The notes: a model not told the origin generated them from the letters alone. A DNA stretch of 64,000 nucleotides from Thiosocius sp942490985 (GCA_942490985.1 CALNYW010000004.1:248001-312000); one strand, 5' to 3'; shown: positions 46,025 to 55,736, counted from the stretch's first letter. Program-made: numbers and translations.

Positions 46025-48070
46025 ATGGGTTACGCAACTACTGATATCCGCAACATCGCGTTGTTGGGGCACGCGGCAGCGGGAAAGACGACATTGGTTG
46101 AGGCGCTGCTGGCCGCCGCCGGGCGCATACCGGCGGCCGGTGACGTGGCGAAGGGGAATACCGTCTGCGACTTCGATCCACTGGAGGTCGAAAAGGGCCA
46201 TTCACTCGATGCGGCACTCGTGTCCTTCGACTGGCAGGACTGTCACGTCAACCTGCTGGATACCCCCGGTGCCCCTGATTTTCTGGGTAAAGCGGTTGCC
46301 GTGCTGCCCGCGGTCGAGACCGCCGCCGTGGTGATCAATGCGCGCAATGGCATCGAGTCCGTCAGCACCCGGGTGATGCGGCGTGCGGCAGAACGCGGGC
46401 TTTGCCGCCTGGTCGTCGTCAACGCGATCGATTCCGACGAGGCCGATCTGCCGGTGTTGTTGGAAGAAATTCAGAACACCTTTGGCAAGGAGTGTCTGCC
46501 GCTCAACCTGCCGGCTGGCAATGCCACAAAGGTGACTGACTGTTTCTTCAACCCGGAAGGCGAGAGCGATTTTTCCAGCGTGTCCGAGGTTCACTCCGCG
46601 CTGGTCGATCAGGTCGTCGAGGTCAATGAAGAGCTGATGACGCTCTACCTTGAGCAAGGTGAAGAGTTGGCGCCCGACCAGTTGCATGCCCCGTTCGAGC
46701 AGGCACTGCGGGAAGGCCATCTGATTCCGGTCTGTTTTGTTTCCGCGCGCACCGGCGCCGGTGTGCCGGAGTTGCTCGATATCATTGCCAAGCTGGCGCC
46801 GAATCCGACCGAGGGGAATCCACCGAAGTGCCTGATCGGCGAGGGGGATGATGCAAAACCCTATGAGGTCGTGCCGGACCCCGCGCGGCATGTCGTCGCG
46901 CATGTCTTCAAGGTGATCTTCGATCCGTTCGTCGGCAAGCTGGCGCTGTTCCGGGTGCATCAGGGTACCGTCACCAAGGACAGCCAGCTGTACATCGGTG
47001 ACGGGCGCAAACCGTTCAAGGTCGGGCATCTGTTTACCTTGTTCGGCAAGGAGCATCCGCGAGTCGATGAGGGCATCCCTGGCGACATTCGCGCGGTAGC
47101 CAAGGTGGACGAGATTCACCCCGACGCCATCCTGCACGATTCGCACGACGAGGATTACCTGCACCTGCAGCCGTCGCGTTTTCCGCTGCCGGTCGCCGGA
47201 CTGGCGATCCAGGTCAAGCGCACCCAGGATGAACAGCGCCTGTCGGACGCCGTGCGCAAGCTCCTGGAAGAGGATCCCTGCCTGGCGCTCGAATCCAACC
47301 AGACAACCCGGGAGACGGTCTTACAGGGCCTGTCGGAACTCCATCTCCGCATCGCGATCGAGCAGCTCGAGGCCCGTTACAAGGTCGAACTGGAGACCAG
47401 CAAACCCAGTGTCGCGTACCGTGAAACCATTACCAAGAAGGCCAGTGCGCAGTACCGGCACAAGAAGCAAACCGGCGGCGCGGGCCAGTTTGGAGAGGTG
47501 ATGCTCGAGATCGAACCTTTGCCGCGCGGCGAAGGGTTCAAGTTCGTCTCGGCCATCGTCGGCGGTGCGATACCGGCGACCTTCATCCCGGCGGTGGAGA
47601 AGGGCGTGCGCGAGGCGATGGCCGCCGGCGCGATCGCCGGCCATCCGTTGGTCGATATCAAGGTCACGGTGACCGATGGCAAGCACCACCCGGTCGACTC
47701 AAAAGAGATCGCGTTCGTGACGGCGGGGCATCGTGCCCTCTTGTTGGCGGCGCGGGAGGCGCGACCGGTGGTGATGGAACCGGTCGTGAACCTCGACGTC
47801 CAGGTGCAACAGGACGATGTCGGCAGCATCACCGGTGACCTTGCTGGGCGTCGCGGCAAGGTGTTGGGCACGCGGTCGTTGCCGTTGGGCCGGATAGTCG
47901 TGATGGGACAGGCGCCGCTATCGGAGTTGGATGATTATCCTGAACGCCTCAAGGCGATGTCCGGGGGCAGTGCGACCTACACGCTGGAGATGGCGGAGTA
48001 TGAGCAGGTGCCCGAACCGCTGCAGCGCCAGCTCTGCGCAGACTTCAAACAGGGCGCACTCGATGATTAG
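46025..48070 (+). CDS. EF-G-like GTPase (second-type, variant G4)
   Basis: 681 residues; EF-G domains I-V are all present, with P-loop GHAAAGKTTL, G3 DTPGAPDF and the C-terminal GRRGKVLGTRSLP. The G4 motif normally NKxD reads NAID (VVVNAIDSDEAD), so the guanine-specifying lysine is replaced by alanine. Switch I is also changed (EVEKGHSL). EF-G2-like paralogues are known outside the main fusA operon; this one probably has a specialised role such as ribosome recycling or stress. No ribosomal protein genes are near. Confidence 0.88.
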   Translation: MGYATTDIRNIALLGHAAAGKTTLVEALLAAAGRIPAAGDVAKGNTVCDFDPLEVEKGHSLDAALVSFDWQDCHVNLLDTPGAPDFLGKAVAVLPAVETAAVVINARNGIESVSTRVMRRAAERGLCRLVVVNAIDSDEADLPVLLEEIQNTFGKECLPLNLPAGNATKVTDCFFNPEGESDFSSVSEVHSALVDQVVEVNEELMTLYLEQGEELAPDQLHAPFEQALREGHLIPVCFVSARTGAGVPELLDIIAKLAPNPTEGNPPKCLIGEGDDAKPYEVVPDPARHVVAHVFKVIFDPFVGKLALFRVHQGTVTKDSQLYIGDGRKPFKVGHLFTLFGKEHPRVDEGIPGDIRAVAKVDEIHPDAILHDSHDEDYLHLQPSRFPLPVAGLAIQVKRTQDEQRLSDAVRKLLEEDPCLALESNQTTRETVLQGLSELHLRIAIEQLEARYKVELETSKPSVAYRETITKKASAQYRHKKQTGGAGQFGEVMLEIEPLPRGEGFKFVSAIVGGAIPATFIPAVEKGVREAMAAGAIAGHPLVDIKVTVTDGKHHPVDSKEIAFVTAGHRALLLAAREARPVVMEPVVNLDVQVQQDDVGSITGDLAGRRGKVLGTRSLPLGRIVVMGQAPLSELDDYPERLKAMSGGSATYTLEMAEYEQVPEPLQRQLCADFKQGALDD

Positions 48071-48629
48071 GTGGTCTGCCGGGTTGTCAGTGATGGGGCG
48101 TAAAGGTGCCACGCTGACAATGTTGTTGGCCGTATTGGTTTTGACCGGTTGCTCGACGCAATACCCTAATCGCAGCCCGGTCGGTGAGGTGTTTCCCAGC
48201 GTGTCTGGGCAAAGCCTCGAACAAGACACCGTGAATATCCCCGAGGACATCGCCGGTGAGCCCGCCGTGTTGCTGGTGGGTTACCAGCAGGACAGTCAGT
48301 TCGACATCGATCGCTGGCTGATCGGCCTCGATATGACAGATACCCGCGTGGCCGTCTACGAGTTGCCGACCATCCCGGGGCTGTTCCCGCGCATGTTCAG
48401 CACGGTCATCAATGAGGGAATGCGGGCCGGCATTCCCAAAGAGCTCTGGAAGGGTGTGATCACGATCTATTCCGGCGGCGAGGCCGTGCAGGCCTTCACC
48501 GGAAATCAGAACCCAAACAACGCCCGTGCACTGCTGATTGATGAACAAGGGCAGGTGGTGTTTTTCTACGATCGCGGTTTTTCAGTCGCGGCATTGAATA
48601 GCTTGCGTGACATATTGGCCTCACGGTAG
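48063..48629 (+). CDS. lipoprotein with DUF-like thioredoxin-like domain
   Basis: 188 residues from ATG 48063, which overlaps the EF-G stop; ATG 48093 (MGRKGATLTMLLAVLVLTGC) gives a more usual lipoprotein signal, with LTGC as lipobox. The mature part (PAVLLVGYQQDSQFDIDRWL, then VAVYELPTIPGL) resembles predicted periplasmic proteins of the thioredoxin/peroxiredoxin fold without CxxC. Probably an outer or inner membrane lipoprotein. It may be translated together with the EF-G gene. Confidence 0.7.
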   Translation: MIRWSAGLSVMGRKGATLTMLLAVLVLTGCSTQYPNRSPVGEVFPSVSGQSLEQDTVNIPEDIAGEPAVLLVGYQQDSQFDIDRWLIGLDMTDTRVAVYELPTIPGLFPRMFSTVINEGMRAGIPKELWKGVITIYSGGEAVQAFTGNQNPNNARALLIDEQGQVVFFYDRGFSVAALNSLRDILASR

Positions 48630-48637
48630 CGCAGCGA

Positions 48638-48665
48638 CCAAGTCGGGGCAGGTGCCTCGACTTGG
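48638..48665. terminator. bidirectional hairpin between convergent genes
   Basis: CCAAGTCGGGGCA pairs with TGCCTCGACTTGG with a 2-base loop, 12 of 13 bases complementary. It sits 8 bases after the lipoprotein stop and 29 before the dienelactone hydrolase end, so it can serve both genes. Confidence 0.7.
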
Positions 48666-48694
48666 CGCTTAATCGCTGGTTCCGACGGCGTGGA

Positions 48695-49471
48695 TCAGAA
48701 TATCTCGTCGAAGAATGTCTGCATGCGCTGCCATGAGCGCGCGTCGGCCTGCGCGTCGTATTGCAGATTAGGGATGCCGTAGTCGGCGGCGTCGGGGTTG
48801 GTAAAGCCGTGACGTACGCCGCCGTAGCTGTTCATTTCCCAGTTGGCCCCAGCGGCATCGAGTTTGGTCCGGAAATTGGCGACGATATCCGGGCCGACCC
48901 AATCATCCGCGTAGCCGTGCAGGACCAGGATGCGCGGTGAGATCTTGCCCTTCGATTCCTCGGGAGCGGCGGGTAGCGAGCCGTGGAAACTGACAACGCC
49001 TTTGAGTGGCGCATCGGCATAGGCGAGTTGCAAGATCGTCGCGCCGCCAAAGCAGTAGCCGATCGCAGCAACCTGGCCCTCGGCCAGCAGATCACTGGCC
49101 TTGAGCTGTTCGAGGCCGAGTAATGCGCGCTCACGCCAGCCTTCGACGTCCGCGGTCACTTCCTGCATCCAACTGCGTGCCTGGTCTGATTTATCGGTGA
49201 CGCTGTTATTGCCATACATGTCAGCGGCAAACGCGACATATCCGAGTTCAGCCAGCATTGCGGCACGCTTCTTGGCGTAGTCGTTCAGTCCCCACCACTC
49301 GTGGATGACGAGCACGCCGGGGCGTTCACCTTCGATGGCATCGTCCCAGTAGAGGTAACCGGTCATCGGTATATCTTCGTACTGGTAGCTGACCGCCTTC
49401 GATTGGACGGCAGCGAAGGCGGGTGCAAGGGTCAGTAGCAGAAGGGTGAAAGCGAAAACACGTGGCATCAT
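48695..49471 (-). CDS. secreted dienelactone hydrolase-family protein
   Basis: 258 residues from the first of two adjacent ATGs. Signal peptide FAFTLLLLTLAPAFAA. Alpha/beta-hydrolase motifs: VLVIHEWWGLNDY (oxyanion region), IGYCFGGATI (nucleophile Cys in G-x-C-x-G), LVLHGYADDWVG (acid) and GVRHGFTNPD (His). Cys as nucleophile and this His context are typical of dienelactone hydrolase. It likely acts in the periplasm on a lactone or ester. Confidence 0.88.
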   Translation of the reverse strand: MMPRVFAFTLLLLTLAPAFAAVQSKAVSYQYEDIPMTGYLYWDDAIEGERPGVLVIHEWWGLNDYAKKRAAMLAELGYVAFAADMYGNNSVTDKSDQARSWMQEVTADVEGWRERALLGLEQLKASDLLAEGQVAAIGYCFGGATILQLAYADAPLKGVVSFHGSLPAAPEESKGKISPRILVLHGYADDWVGPDIVANFRTKLDAAGANWEMNSYGGVRHGFTNPDAADYGIPNLQYDAQADARSWQRMQTFFDEIF

Positions 49472-49728
49472 GTTGGTCCCCTGAAAAACGGTAGAGTCGA
49501 TGGATCCGGTGAGTCGATGTAGCCTTTTCATTGAAGCCACTCTCGAGTCACGGCCGGATTATGTGGCCGCGTTGTCCGGAAAATTACCTGCAACTCGCTA
49601 GGGTGATTCGATGGGCTCTCGGCCAGCCAGAACAATCGACAGCGGAGGTGCCTCCGCTGTCGATCACTAACCGATCGGAGCCGTCTGCCCTTACTATCGG
49701 GTTAGAGCAGACCAACCAGGGGCAGCCA

Positions 49729-50079
49729 ATGTCGGCGCCGGTACCTCCAGACTCGCTGGCCGCCACGGTGTGGGGGCTCGTGACATTCGAAACGTTCGTT
49801 TCGCCAACCTTGCTGATTTGGTTTTATTACCTTGGTGCTGTTGGCGGACCGATCGTGGGGCTGCTGGTTATGCGGCAGCTGATCGCTGTAGCGCGGCGTG
49901 TTGATATCCCGAGGTCGGATGTGACTGAGGCGGTACGAGAGGCCTGGCTCAAGACCGCCACGGGTATTCGGCTGATGGCGTTGTTGGCCTTTGTGTTCTT
50001 CGAACTCTTCTGGCGAATGCTGTTCGAGTTCCTGCTCGCGTACTTCCAGATGCGCGACGCGCTGGTCGGGCTTGCTTAG
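49729..50079 (+). CDS. DUF4282 small membrane protein
   Basis: 116 residues from ATG 49729 with AGGGGC upstream; the frame is open from 49531 but without family likeness. FETFVSPTLLIWFYYLGAVG, then an amphipathic middle (DVTEAVREAWLKT), then RLMALLAFVFFELFWRMLFE. The FETFVSP...FFELFWRMLFE signature is that of DUF4282, a two-helix inner membrane protein of unknown role. Confidence 0.82.
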   Translation: MSAPVPPDSLAATVWGLVTFETFVSPTLLIWFYYLGAVGGPIVGLLVMRQLIAVARRVDIPRSDVTEAVREAWLKTATGIRLMALLAFVFFELFWRMLFEFLLAYFQMRDALVGLA

Positions 50080-50663
50080 TGTCGTTGTTCGGGGCTGACC
50101 CGACGCAAAAACGCCGCAACCCAGCGCGATATCTGTCCGCACCTGTCGGTGTCAGGGGTGAATCATGACCACCCAGCAACCTTCCCGTCGTCTTTCGATC
50201 CAGCCCTCCCGAAGATATTCGCGCCAAGCTGGGCTATGGAGTGGTACGCAAACGGTTTGAGTGGACATGGAGCCTCCTCGTCCCCGCGCCAAGCGACGTG
50301 TTGACGGTGCGCGGCGACCTGACAAGGATTCTGCATATCACATGCCCAAAGTAGAAATGGATAGTGAAAACAACGATCTAGAAGCGGTGTTTACCGCGTG
50401 TTGTCTGAGGAGTGGCGTTAAGTGTTTAAAAAGCTGACAGTCGATTCGGGACTGAGCGTAGAGGCAGGAACGATGTCTTAGCAGCTCGCCGGTCCGGCTT
50501 TTCAGGCTCGTCGGGATCAGGCAAAACGGTGACGCAACGGACGGTCCTGACAAGCGCTTGGCGCCGGGAAAACGCAACCGTCAGTCGGGCCAGGCGGGCC
50601 CAGTTTCGCGGCATCACGGTGTTAAGCTGAACCCGGGCGGTACGGAAAACAATATCCTCTGAC
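50080..50663. other. gap of 584 bp, possible gene remnant
   Basis: No intact gene. One frame on the plus strand, 50169-50354, stays open and reads coding-like (EDIRAKLGYGVVRKRFEWTW, then LLVPAPSDVLTVRGDL) but has no start codon, so it may be the remnant of a lost gene. The rest is featureless. Confidence 0.4.
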
Positions 50664-52403
50664 ATGCTCTCCGGACGGCATCTAACAAGTCGCGCGCTGC
50701 TCAGTGGCATCCTGATTGGCGCGTTGCTGACGCCGTGCAATATCTATTCGGGCCTGAAGATTGGCTGGTCGTTCAACATCTCGATCATCGCCCTGTTGCT
50801 CGTGGCTGGGTTTTGGTCACTGCTCGCGCGTCTGAGGGTCGCAACAGGCTTCGCAGCCGGTGAAGCCAACATTACACAGACCACCGCATCCTCATCGGCC
50901 AACATCATCTCCGGCGGCCTGGTCGCCCCGTTGCCCGCGCTGGCGATGCTCACCGGTGGCAATCTCGCTGCGCCGCAGCTGATCGGCTGGGTTTTTGCGG
51001 TCAGCCTCCTGGGGATCTGGGTGGCCTGGTATCTGCGCGGTTCGCTGATCTTGCGTAGCGAGCTTCCGTTTCCGACCGGGCGGGCGACTGCCGAGACGCT
51101 CATGGAGATCTTTGAACAGGGCCGCGAAGCTACCCTCAAGCTGCGGGTCCTACTGGTCAGCACCCTGGCTGCCGGCGTCCTGAAGTGGGTAGACACGGGC
51201 TGGTGGTCATTGCCAAGACCCAGCTTCGGCTTTGTGCTGCCGGCGGCCGGCAAACTGGCTGGTCACGCTGGCATCAGTGCCAAGAATCTTACGTTTACCC
51301 TCGATCCCTCGCTGCTACTGGCCGGTTTTGGCGCAATCATCGGCCTGCGCAACGGCATCTCGCTGCTGCTTGGTGGGCTGATCTCATGGGGACTGCTGGG
51401 CCCTTGGGGACTGGCGGCCGGTTTCATTACCCCAGGGCTCGATGACCTCGATGCCAGTTGGTTCGCCGAGATGATTGAATGGCTGCTTTGGCCAGGCGTA
51501 GCGCTGATGTCCAGCGCCGCGTTGACCCGTTTCATCTTGGCCGCGCTGGCCAACCGCAAGGCCGCTGCATCCAGTAGCCGCACGAGGGTCCCGGATGGCC
51601 ATGCGACGACGCGGCTGATTGGTGTCTCCGGCTCGGCTGCTTTGGTCGTCTGGGCGCAAATTGCGATCTTCGAGATCCATTGGCTGGTCGCGACCTTGGC
51701 CGTGCCCATCGCCTTTCTGCTCGCGATCGTCGCCTCGCGTGTGGTCGGTGAGACAGGCATCCCGCCCATTGGTGCGATCGGCAAGGTTGCGCAGATGAGC
51801 ACGGGGTTTATCGCACCAGGGGAAGCCACCGCCAACTTGATGGTCGCCAATGTCACGGGCGGCGCTGCCGGCCAGAGTGCCGACCTACTCAACGACCTCA
51901 AGGTCGGCCACCTGATTGGCGCCCCCGTACATTGGCAGATCGTGGCGCAATTCTTTGGCGTCTTGACCGGCAGTATCGTGGGCAGCCTCGTTTATCTCCG
52001 GCTCATTCCTGACCCGGGGTCGATGCTGATCACCGAGCAGTGGCCGGCACCCGCCGTCGCGACCTGGAAAGTTGTTGCGGAGACACTCAGTCAAGGGCTC
52101 GGTGCGATACCCCTGAGCGCTGTCTGGGCCGTCGTGATAGGCGGCGCAGTTGGCGTGACGGGCGCCTGGCTTCAACATCGAACTGCGCCGAAGTGGTTGC
52201 CCAATCTGCCTGCACTCGGTCTTGCGATGGTGATTCCTGCGTCGATCTCGATCACCATGTTTTTTGGCAGCCTCGTTGCAAAGCTGATCGAGCGGTATCG
52301 TCCCTCGATGGCCCAGCGTTTTGTGATCGCGGCAGCCTCCGGGCTGATCGCCGGCGAGAGTCTTACCGGTGTGGCACGCGCGCTGATCGGCATTGCCGGC
52401 TAG
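50664..52403 (+). CDS. OPT-family oligopeptide transporter
   Basis: 579 residues with about 14 membrane helices. Opens with SRALLSGILIGALLTPCNIY and SGLKIGWSFNISI, characteristic of the bacterial OPT subfamily, and contains ASSSANIISGGLVAPLPALA, TGRATAETL and GETGIPPIGAIGKVAQMSTG. It imports peptides or metal chelates by proton coupling. It is likely followed by pcm and an APC permease as one plus-strand unit, with 229 bp between. Confidence 0.9.
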   Translation: MLSGRHLTSRALLSGILIGALLTPCNIYSGLKIGWSFNISIIALLLVAGFWSLLARLRVATGFAAGEANITQTTASSSANIISGGLVAPLPALAMLTGGNLAAPQLIGWVFAVSLLGIWVAWYLRGSLILRSELPFPTGRATAETLMEIFEQGREATLKLRVLLVSTLAAGVLKWVDTGWWSLPRPSFGFVLPAAGKLAGHAGISAKNLTFTLDPSLLLAGFGAIIGLRNGISLLLGGLISWGLLGPWGLAAGFITPGLDDLDASWFAEMIEWLLWPGVALMSSAALTRFILAALANRKAAASSSRTRVPDGHATTRLIGVSGSAALVVWAQIAIFEIHWLVATLAVPIAFLLAIVASRVVGETGIPPIGAIGKVAQMSTGFIAPGEATANLMVANVTGGAAGQSADLLNDLKVGHLIGAPVHWQIVAQFFGVLTGSIVGSLVYLRLIPDPGSMLITEQWPAPAVATWKVVAETLSQGLGAIPLSAVWAVVIGGAVGVTGAWLQHRTAPKWLPNLPALGLAMVIPASISITMFFGSLVAKLIERYRPSMAQRFVIAAASGLIAGESLTGVARALIGIAG

Positions 52404-52632
52404 CCAACCTGCCGACGACAGGCGCGTGGCTGATCTGGAACAAGCACTGCCGGGATAAAGCAGCAATCAACCCCGCTGCGGCTATATGGTTACCAATGAA
52501 ATGCCAACGCCTTCGCACGGGGTAGCGGGCCATGAAGCCTTTCGACACCAAGCATCCGGGCCTTGCAGGGATCTGCGCCCGGTCCGGTATACAGCGGTAT
52601 CGCCTGGGACCGTGGCAGGAAAGGGCTGTCTA

Positions 52633-53313
52633 GTGGACAACGGACGCGCCAGCGACATCGAACAGATGCTGTCCGATATCCAAAACGAAGTCGCGCTGAC
52701 CCAGCACCTGATCGGTAAGGACGCCCTCGATCCACGGGTGATGACGGCGATGGCAGAGGTCCCTCGCGATGCCTTCGTACCCGACAACATAAAGTATGCC
52801 GCCTTTGCGAATGGCCCGCTGCCGATAGGTCATGGGCAGACGATCTCCCAGCCATACATCGTGGCGCTGATGACCGATATGATCGCGCCGCAGGCGGGCC
52901 ACCGTGTGCTTGAAATCGGGACGGGCTCGGGTTACCAGACCGCGGTGTTGTCGTTGCTCTGCGAAACCGTTTACAGCATCGACCTGGTGGCACCATTGAC
53001 CAACGCCGCCGCCGTGCGCCTCGAGGCCCTGGGTTATCACAACGTGTTGACCAAAACCGCGAACGGCTACCAGGGCTGGCCCGAGCATGCACCGTTCGAC
53101 GGAATCATCGTGACCGCGGCCGCGAGTCACATTCCGCCGGCATTGGTCGAACAGCTGAAGCCGGGCGGCAGAATGGCGATCCCGGTCGGCACGCCACATG
53201 GCCCGCAACAGCTTTTCCTGGTTTGGAAGGACCAGGTAGGGCAGGTCGAACGGCGCAGGGTCCTCGCGGTAGCGTTTGTGCCGTTGATCGACCGTCCCCC
53301 GGAGTCGGTATGA
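52633..53313 (+). CDS. pcm: protein-L-isoaspartate O-methyltransferase
   Basis: 226 residues from the GTG at 52633 (VDNGRASDIEQML), with AGGAAAGGG upstream; the frame is open to 52486 but earlier residues are not family-like. SAM motif I VLEIGTGSGYQTAVLSLL, the substrate-side GQTISQPYIVALM and motif III FDGIIVTAAA. It methylates isoaspartyl residues to start repair. E. coli Pcm has 208 residues. Confidence 0.92.
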   Translation: MDNGRASDIEQMLSDIQNEVALTQHLIGKDALDPRVMTAMAEVPRDAFVPDNIKYAAFANGPLPIGHGQTISQPYIVALMTDMIAPQAGHRVLEIGTGSGYQTAVLSLLCETVYSIDLVAPLTNAAAVRLEALGYHNVLTKTANGYQGWPEHAPFDGIIVTAAASHIPPALVEQLKPGGRMAIPVGTPHGPQQLFLVWKDQVGQVERRRVLAVAFVPLIDRPPESV

Positions 53314-53338
53314 CCGTGACCACGCCGGCACTGCGGCA

Positions 53339-54580
53339 ATGACGCATGCCGCGCCTACTGACACGAGCGGTGGTCTGCGGCGTTCGCTGTCGCTGCCGCT
53401 GATCACTTTTTACGGCCTGGGGAATATCCTCGGGGCCGGGATCTATGTGCTGATCGGCAAAGTAGCCGGGCATGCCGGATTGTTCGCGCCGCTGTCCTTC
53501 GTTCTGGCCTCACTGCTGGCAGGCCTGACCGCCTTTAGCTATGCGGAACTGTCCGCGCGCTTCCCGCTGAGCGCCGGCGAAGCGGTCTATGTGCGCAAGG
53601 GGTTGGGGCTGGACTGGTTGGCCGCCATGGTCGGGCTGCTGATCATTTTCGCCGGCTGCGTCTCCTCGGCGACCATCCTGCGCGGCTTTGTTGGCTATCT
53701 ACAGGTATTCATGGCGGCACCAGAGGCGATTGCCCTGCCGCTGATCGTTCTGCTGCTGGGCAGCCTCGCTGCCTGGGGGATCACCCAGGCAGTCACCGTC
53801 GCCGCGTTGTTCACACTGGTGGAGATCGTCGGCCTGCTGCTGATCATTGGCGTGGGTGCGCCCGAGCTGGGTAAGCTGCAAACGCTACCCTTCGAATTTA
53901 AACGGCTCGGCGATACCGAGGCCTGGGTCGGGATAACGGTGGGGGCATTCCTGGCCTTCTATGCGTTCCTCGGCTTCGAGGACATGGTGAATGTCGCCGA
54001 AGAGGTACGCCGGCCGGAACGCAATATGCCGCGTGCCATCTTATGGACCTTGGTGTTGTCGACGCTACTTTATTTCGCCGTCGCGTTGGTGGCGATAGTC
54101 AGCGTGAGCCCACGGGCGCTGGCCAGTTCGGAGGCACCGCTGGCCCTCATCTACCAAACCTTGACCGGTCGTGAGCCCGTGCTCATCACGCTGATCGGCA
54201 TGTTCGCGGTGGTCAACGGGGCGCTGATCCAGATGATCATGGGCTCGCGCGTGGTCTATGGCATGGCCGATCGCGGTTGGCTGCCGCGGCTGCTGGGTCG
54301 GATACACCCGCAGACTCGGACGCCGATCATCGCGACGGTCTTGATTGCGACCGCGATGCTGTCGCTGGCCCTGTGGGGTACCGTCGAAGCGTTGGCCAAG
54401 GCGACCAGCTATGCGTTGTTGTTGGTCTTTGCACTCACCAATCTTTCACTCTGGCGTCTAAAGGGCCGGCAGCCGCATCCACCTGGCATCATCCGCGTCC
54501 CCCGCGGGGTGCCCGCGCTGGGTTTCATCGCATCGCTGGCGGTCATCTTGATCCAGGTGGCGATCGATATGGACGTTTAA
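53339..54580 (+). CDS. APC-family amino acid permease
   Basis: 413 residues, 12 membrane helices. The first helix reads YGLGNILGAGIYVLIGKVAG, the conserved APC substrate-binding G-[AS]-G-I-[FY] motif; later SYAELSARFPLSAGEAVYV and GFEDMVNVAEEVRRPERNMP are typical of the APA and CAT group. It has no soluble C-terminal domain. Substrate unknown. The repeat copy 3 begins 6 bases after its stop. Confidence 0.92.
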   Translation: MTHAAPTDTSGGLRRSLSLPLITFYGLGNILGAGIYVLIGKVAGHAGLFAPLSFVLASLLAGLTAFSYAELSARFPLSAGEAVYVRKGLGLDWLAAMVGLLIIFAGCVSSATILRGFVGYLQVFMAAPEAIALPLIVLLLGSLAAWGITQAVTVAALFTLVEIVGLLLIIGVGAPELGKLQTLPFEFKRLGDTEAWVGITVGAFLAFYAFLGFEDMVNVAEEVRRPERNMPRAILWTLVLSTLLYFAVALVAIVSVSPRALASSEAPLALIYQTLTGREPVLITLIGMFAVVNGALIQMIMGSRVVYGMADRGWLPRLLGRIHPQTRTPIIATVLIATAMLSLALWGTVEALAKATSYALLLVFALTNLSLWRLKGRQPHPPGIIRVPRGVPALGFIASLAVILIQVAIDMDV

Positions 54581-54585
54581 AGACT

Positions 54586-54853
54586 AACCTGCAAAAAGCA
54601 CCGGTCGATCAGAGGCGGGTTCGTGCGATCGCGAAACCGTCGCAGCCCATTGCTGAAACAGTTTGTCGCTTGCCGATAATTTATTCGGGCCCTCGCTTGT
54701 CCAGGCAAGCATGGCCTTGCGCTTGCACCGCACATCCCTGTGCAACGCCCTGCGGGCCTGGCTTCGCCAGTCCAAATCCGCTCCGGGCGGATTGGTCACT
54801 CAAACCATAGCCACGGCTGGCGCGTGGCGCTGGGCCACGCCCCGTTCCGGGGC
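54586..54853 (+). repeat. multi-hairpin repeat, copy 3 (altered right part)
   Basis: Begins AACCTGCAAAAAGCACCGGT, as the other copies, and keeps the hairpins GCACATCCCTGTGC, GCCCTGCGGGC, CTGGCTTCGCCAG and AATCCGCTCCGGGCGGATT unchanged. After 54820 the sequence departs from copy 1 but goes on as two new perfect hairpins (GCGTGG...CCACGC at 54822-54840, GCCCC...GGGGC at 54839-54853). No right-hand inverted end is seen. It sits between the permease stop and a convergent gene, where it could act as a terminator. Confidence 0.82.
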
Positions 54854-54899
54854 CTGCTTGCCCATGTTGGCCGCCGCCCTGCGGGAACTGGCTCGTCCG

Positions 54900-55334
54900 T
54901 CACAGGAATTCCGGCAGCTGGGCGCGGATGCGCTCGGGTGTCTGGGTAGTGAGGTCCTTCGCGATCTCGTCGCTGATCAGTTTGCGCAAGCCGGCCGACT
55001 GATGCTTGCGCAGCATGCCGAGGAAGGCGGGCGCCCCCAGTACGTACAGCTTGCCGAAGGCTTTACGCTGGCGGCCATCTTCGAGATGCGCACAGACCTC
55101 GCTGGCGAAGCGATTGGCGGTCTCTTCCTTGGCGCTGTTGGCGCCGCCGAGGCCATGCGAGGACCCGTTGCGGTCGCTGTCGCGGCCACTCTTGTCACTC
55201 ACCAGGTCGCCTTCGTGCAGGCGTGCCTGCGGATTGCTGAGGGTCTCGATCTCGTGCAGCGGTCCGGCAGGCTTGGCCGCCGCAAAGAAACGGGCACGGC
55301 AGGCGTCGGCGACAATAATCCAGGTGTCACTCAT
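54900..55334 (-). CDS. host attachment family protein
   Basis: 144 residues from ATG 55334 (MSDTWIIVADACRARFFA). The WIIVADACRARFF strand, the RNGSSHGLGG loop, and FGKLYVLGAPAFLGMLRKH are the signatures of the family named from a plant-attachment protein (PF10116). The fold is like archaeal release factor/eRF1 domain proteins; the molecular role is unknown. Cytoplasmic, no signal peptide. Confidence 0.9.
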   Translation of the reverse strand: MSDTWIIVADACRARFFAAAKPAGPLHEIETLSNPQARLHEGDLVSDKSGRDSDRNGSSHGLGGANSAKEETANRFASEVCAHLEDGRQRKAFGKLYVLGAPAFLGMLRKHQSAGLRKLISDEIAKDLTTQTPERIRAQLPEFL

Positions 55335-55736
55335 AGCGGCGATCTCCTCTCCAGTTGTGGGGTCGGGTATTGTTATCGGTCTACACCCCAACAATAGACG
55401 ACACCTTTTTCACTGACACACTACACAGCCGCAGGGCTGGCCTGGGAGCCTTTTCGGCCGTTTGTTTGATGAACAACAGAAATTCCTCTGGCCATGGTGC
55501 GTGGCGATAGCCGCGAACAGGCGACGGGGGCGGTGATTTGCGCGCCGCCAAAGGGTCCGCGAGCTGAGGCGACGGCGCCGGTATTGCCGGTTTTCCCCAC
55601 TTACCGACCTGCTGATTGGCACGGTCGCGGGGGCCTTTTAGTGATCTGTGTTGCGACTGCGTTCGCCCGTTGAGCAAGTAGGGTTCTCGTGCGAAAGCGC
55701 AATGCGCGGTCCGCCGGTTCGCGCCAACATACCCCG
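55335..55736. other. gap of 402 bp without a gene
   Basis: Divergent promoters for the host attachment gene and the ankyrin lipoprotein must lie here. Minus-strand frame 55381-55677 is open but has poor codon use and no motif, so I do not accept it. No operator or RNA is seen. Confidence 0.5.

Noticed and set aside
55381..55677. Minus-strand open frame of 98 codons
   Set aside because: Pro/Ser/Arg-rich without start context or motif; sits where divergent promoters are expected.
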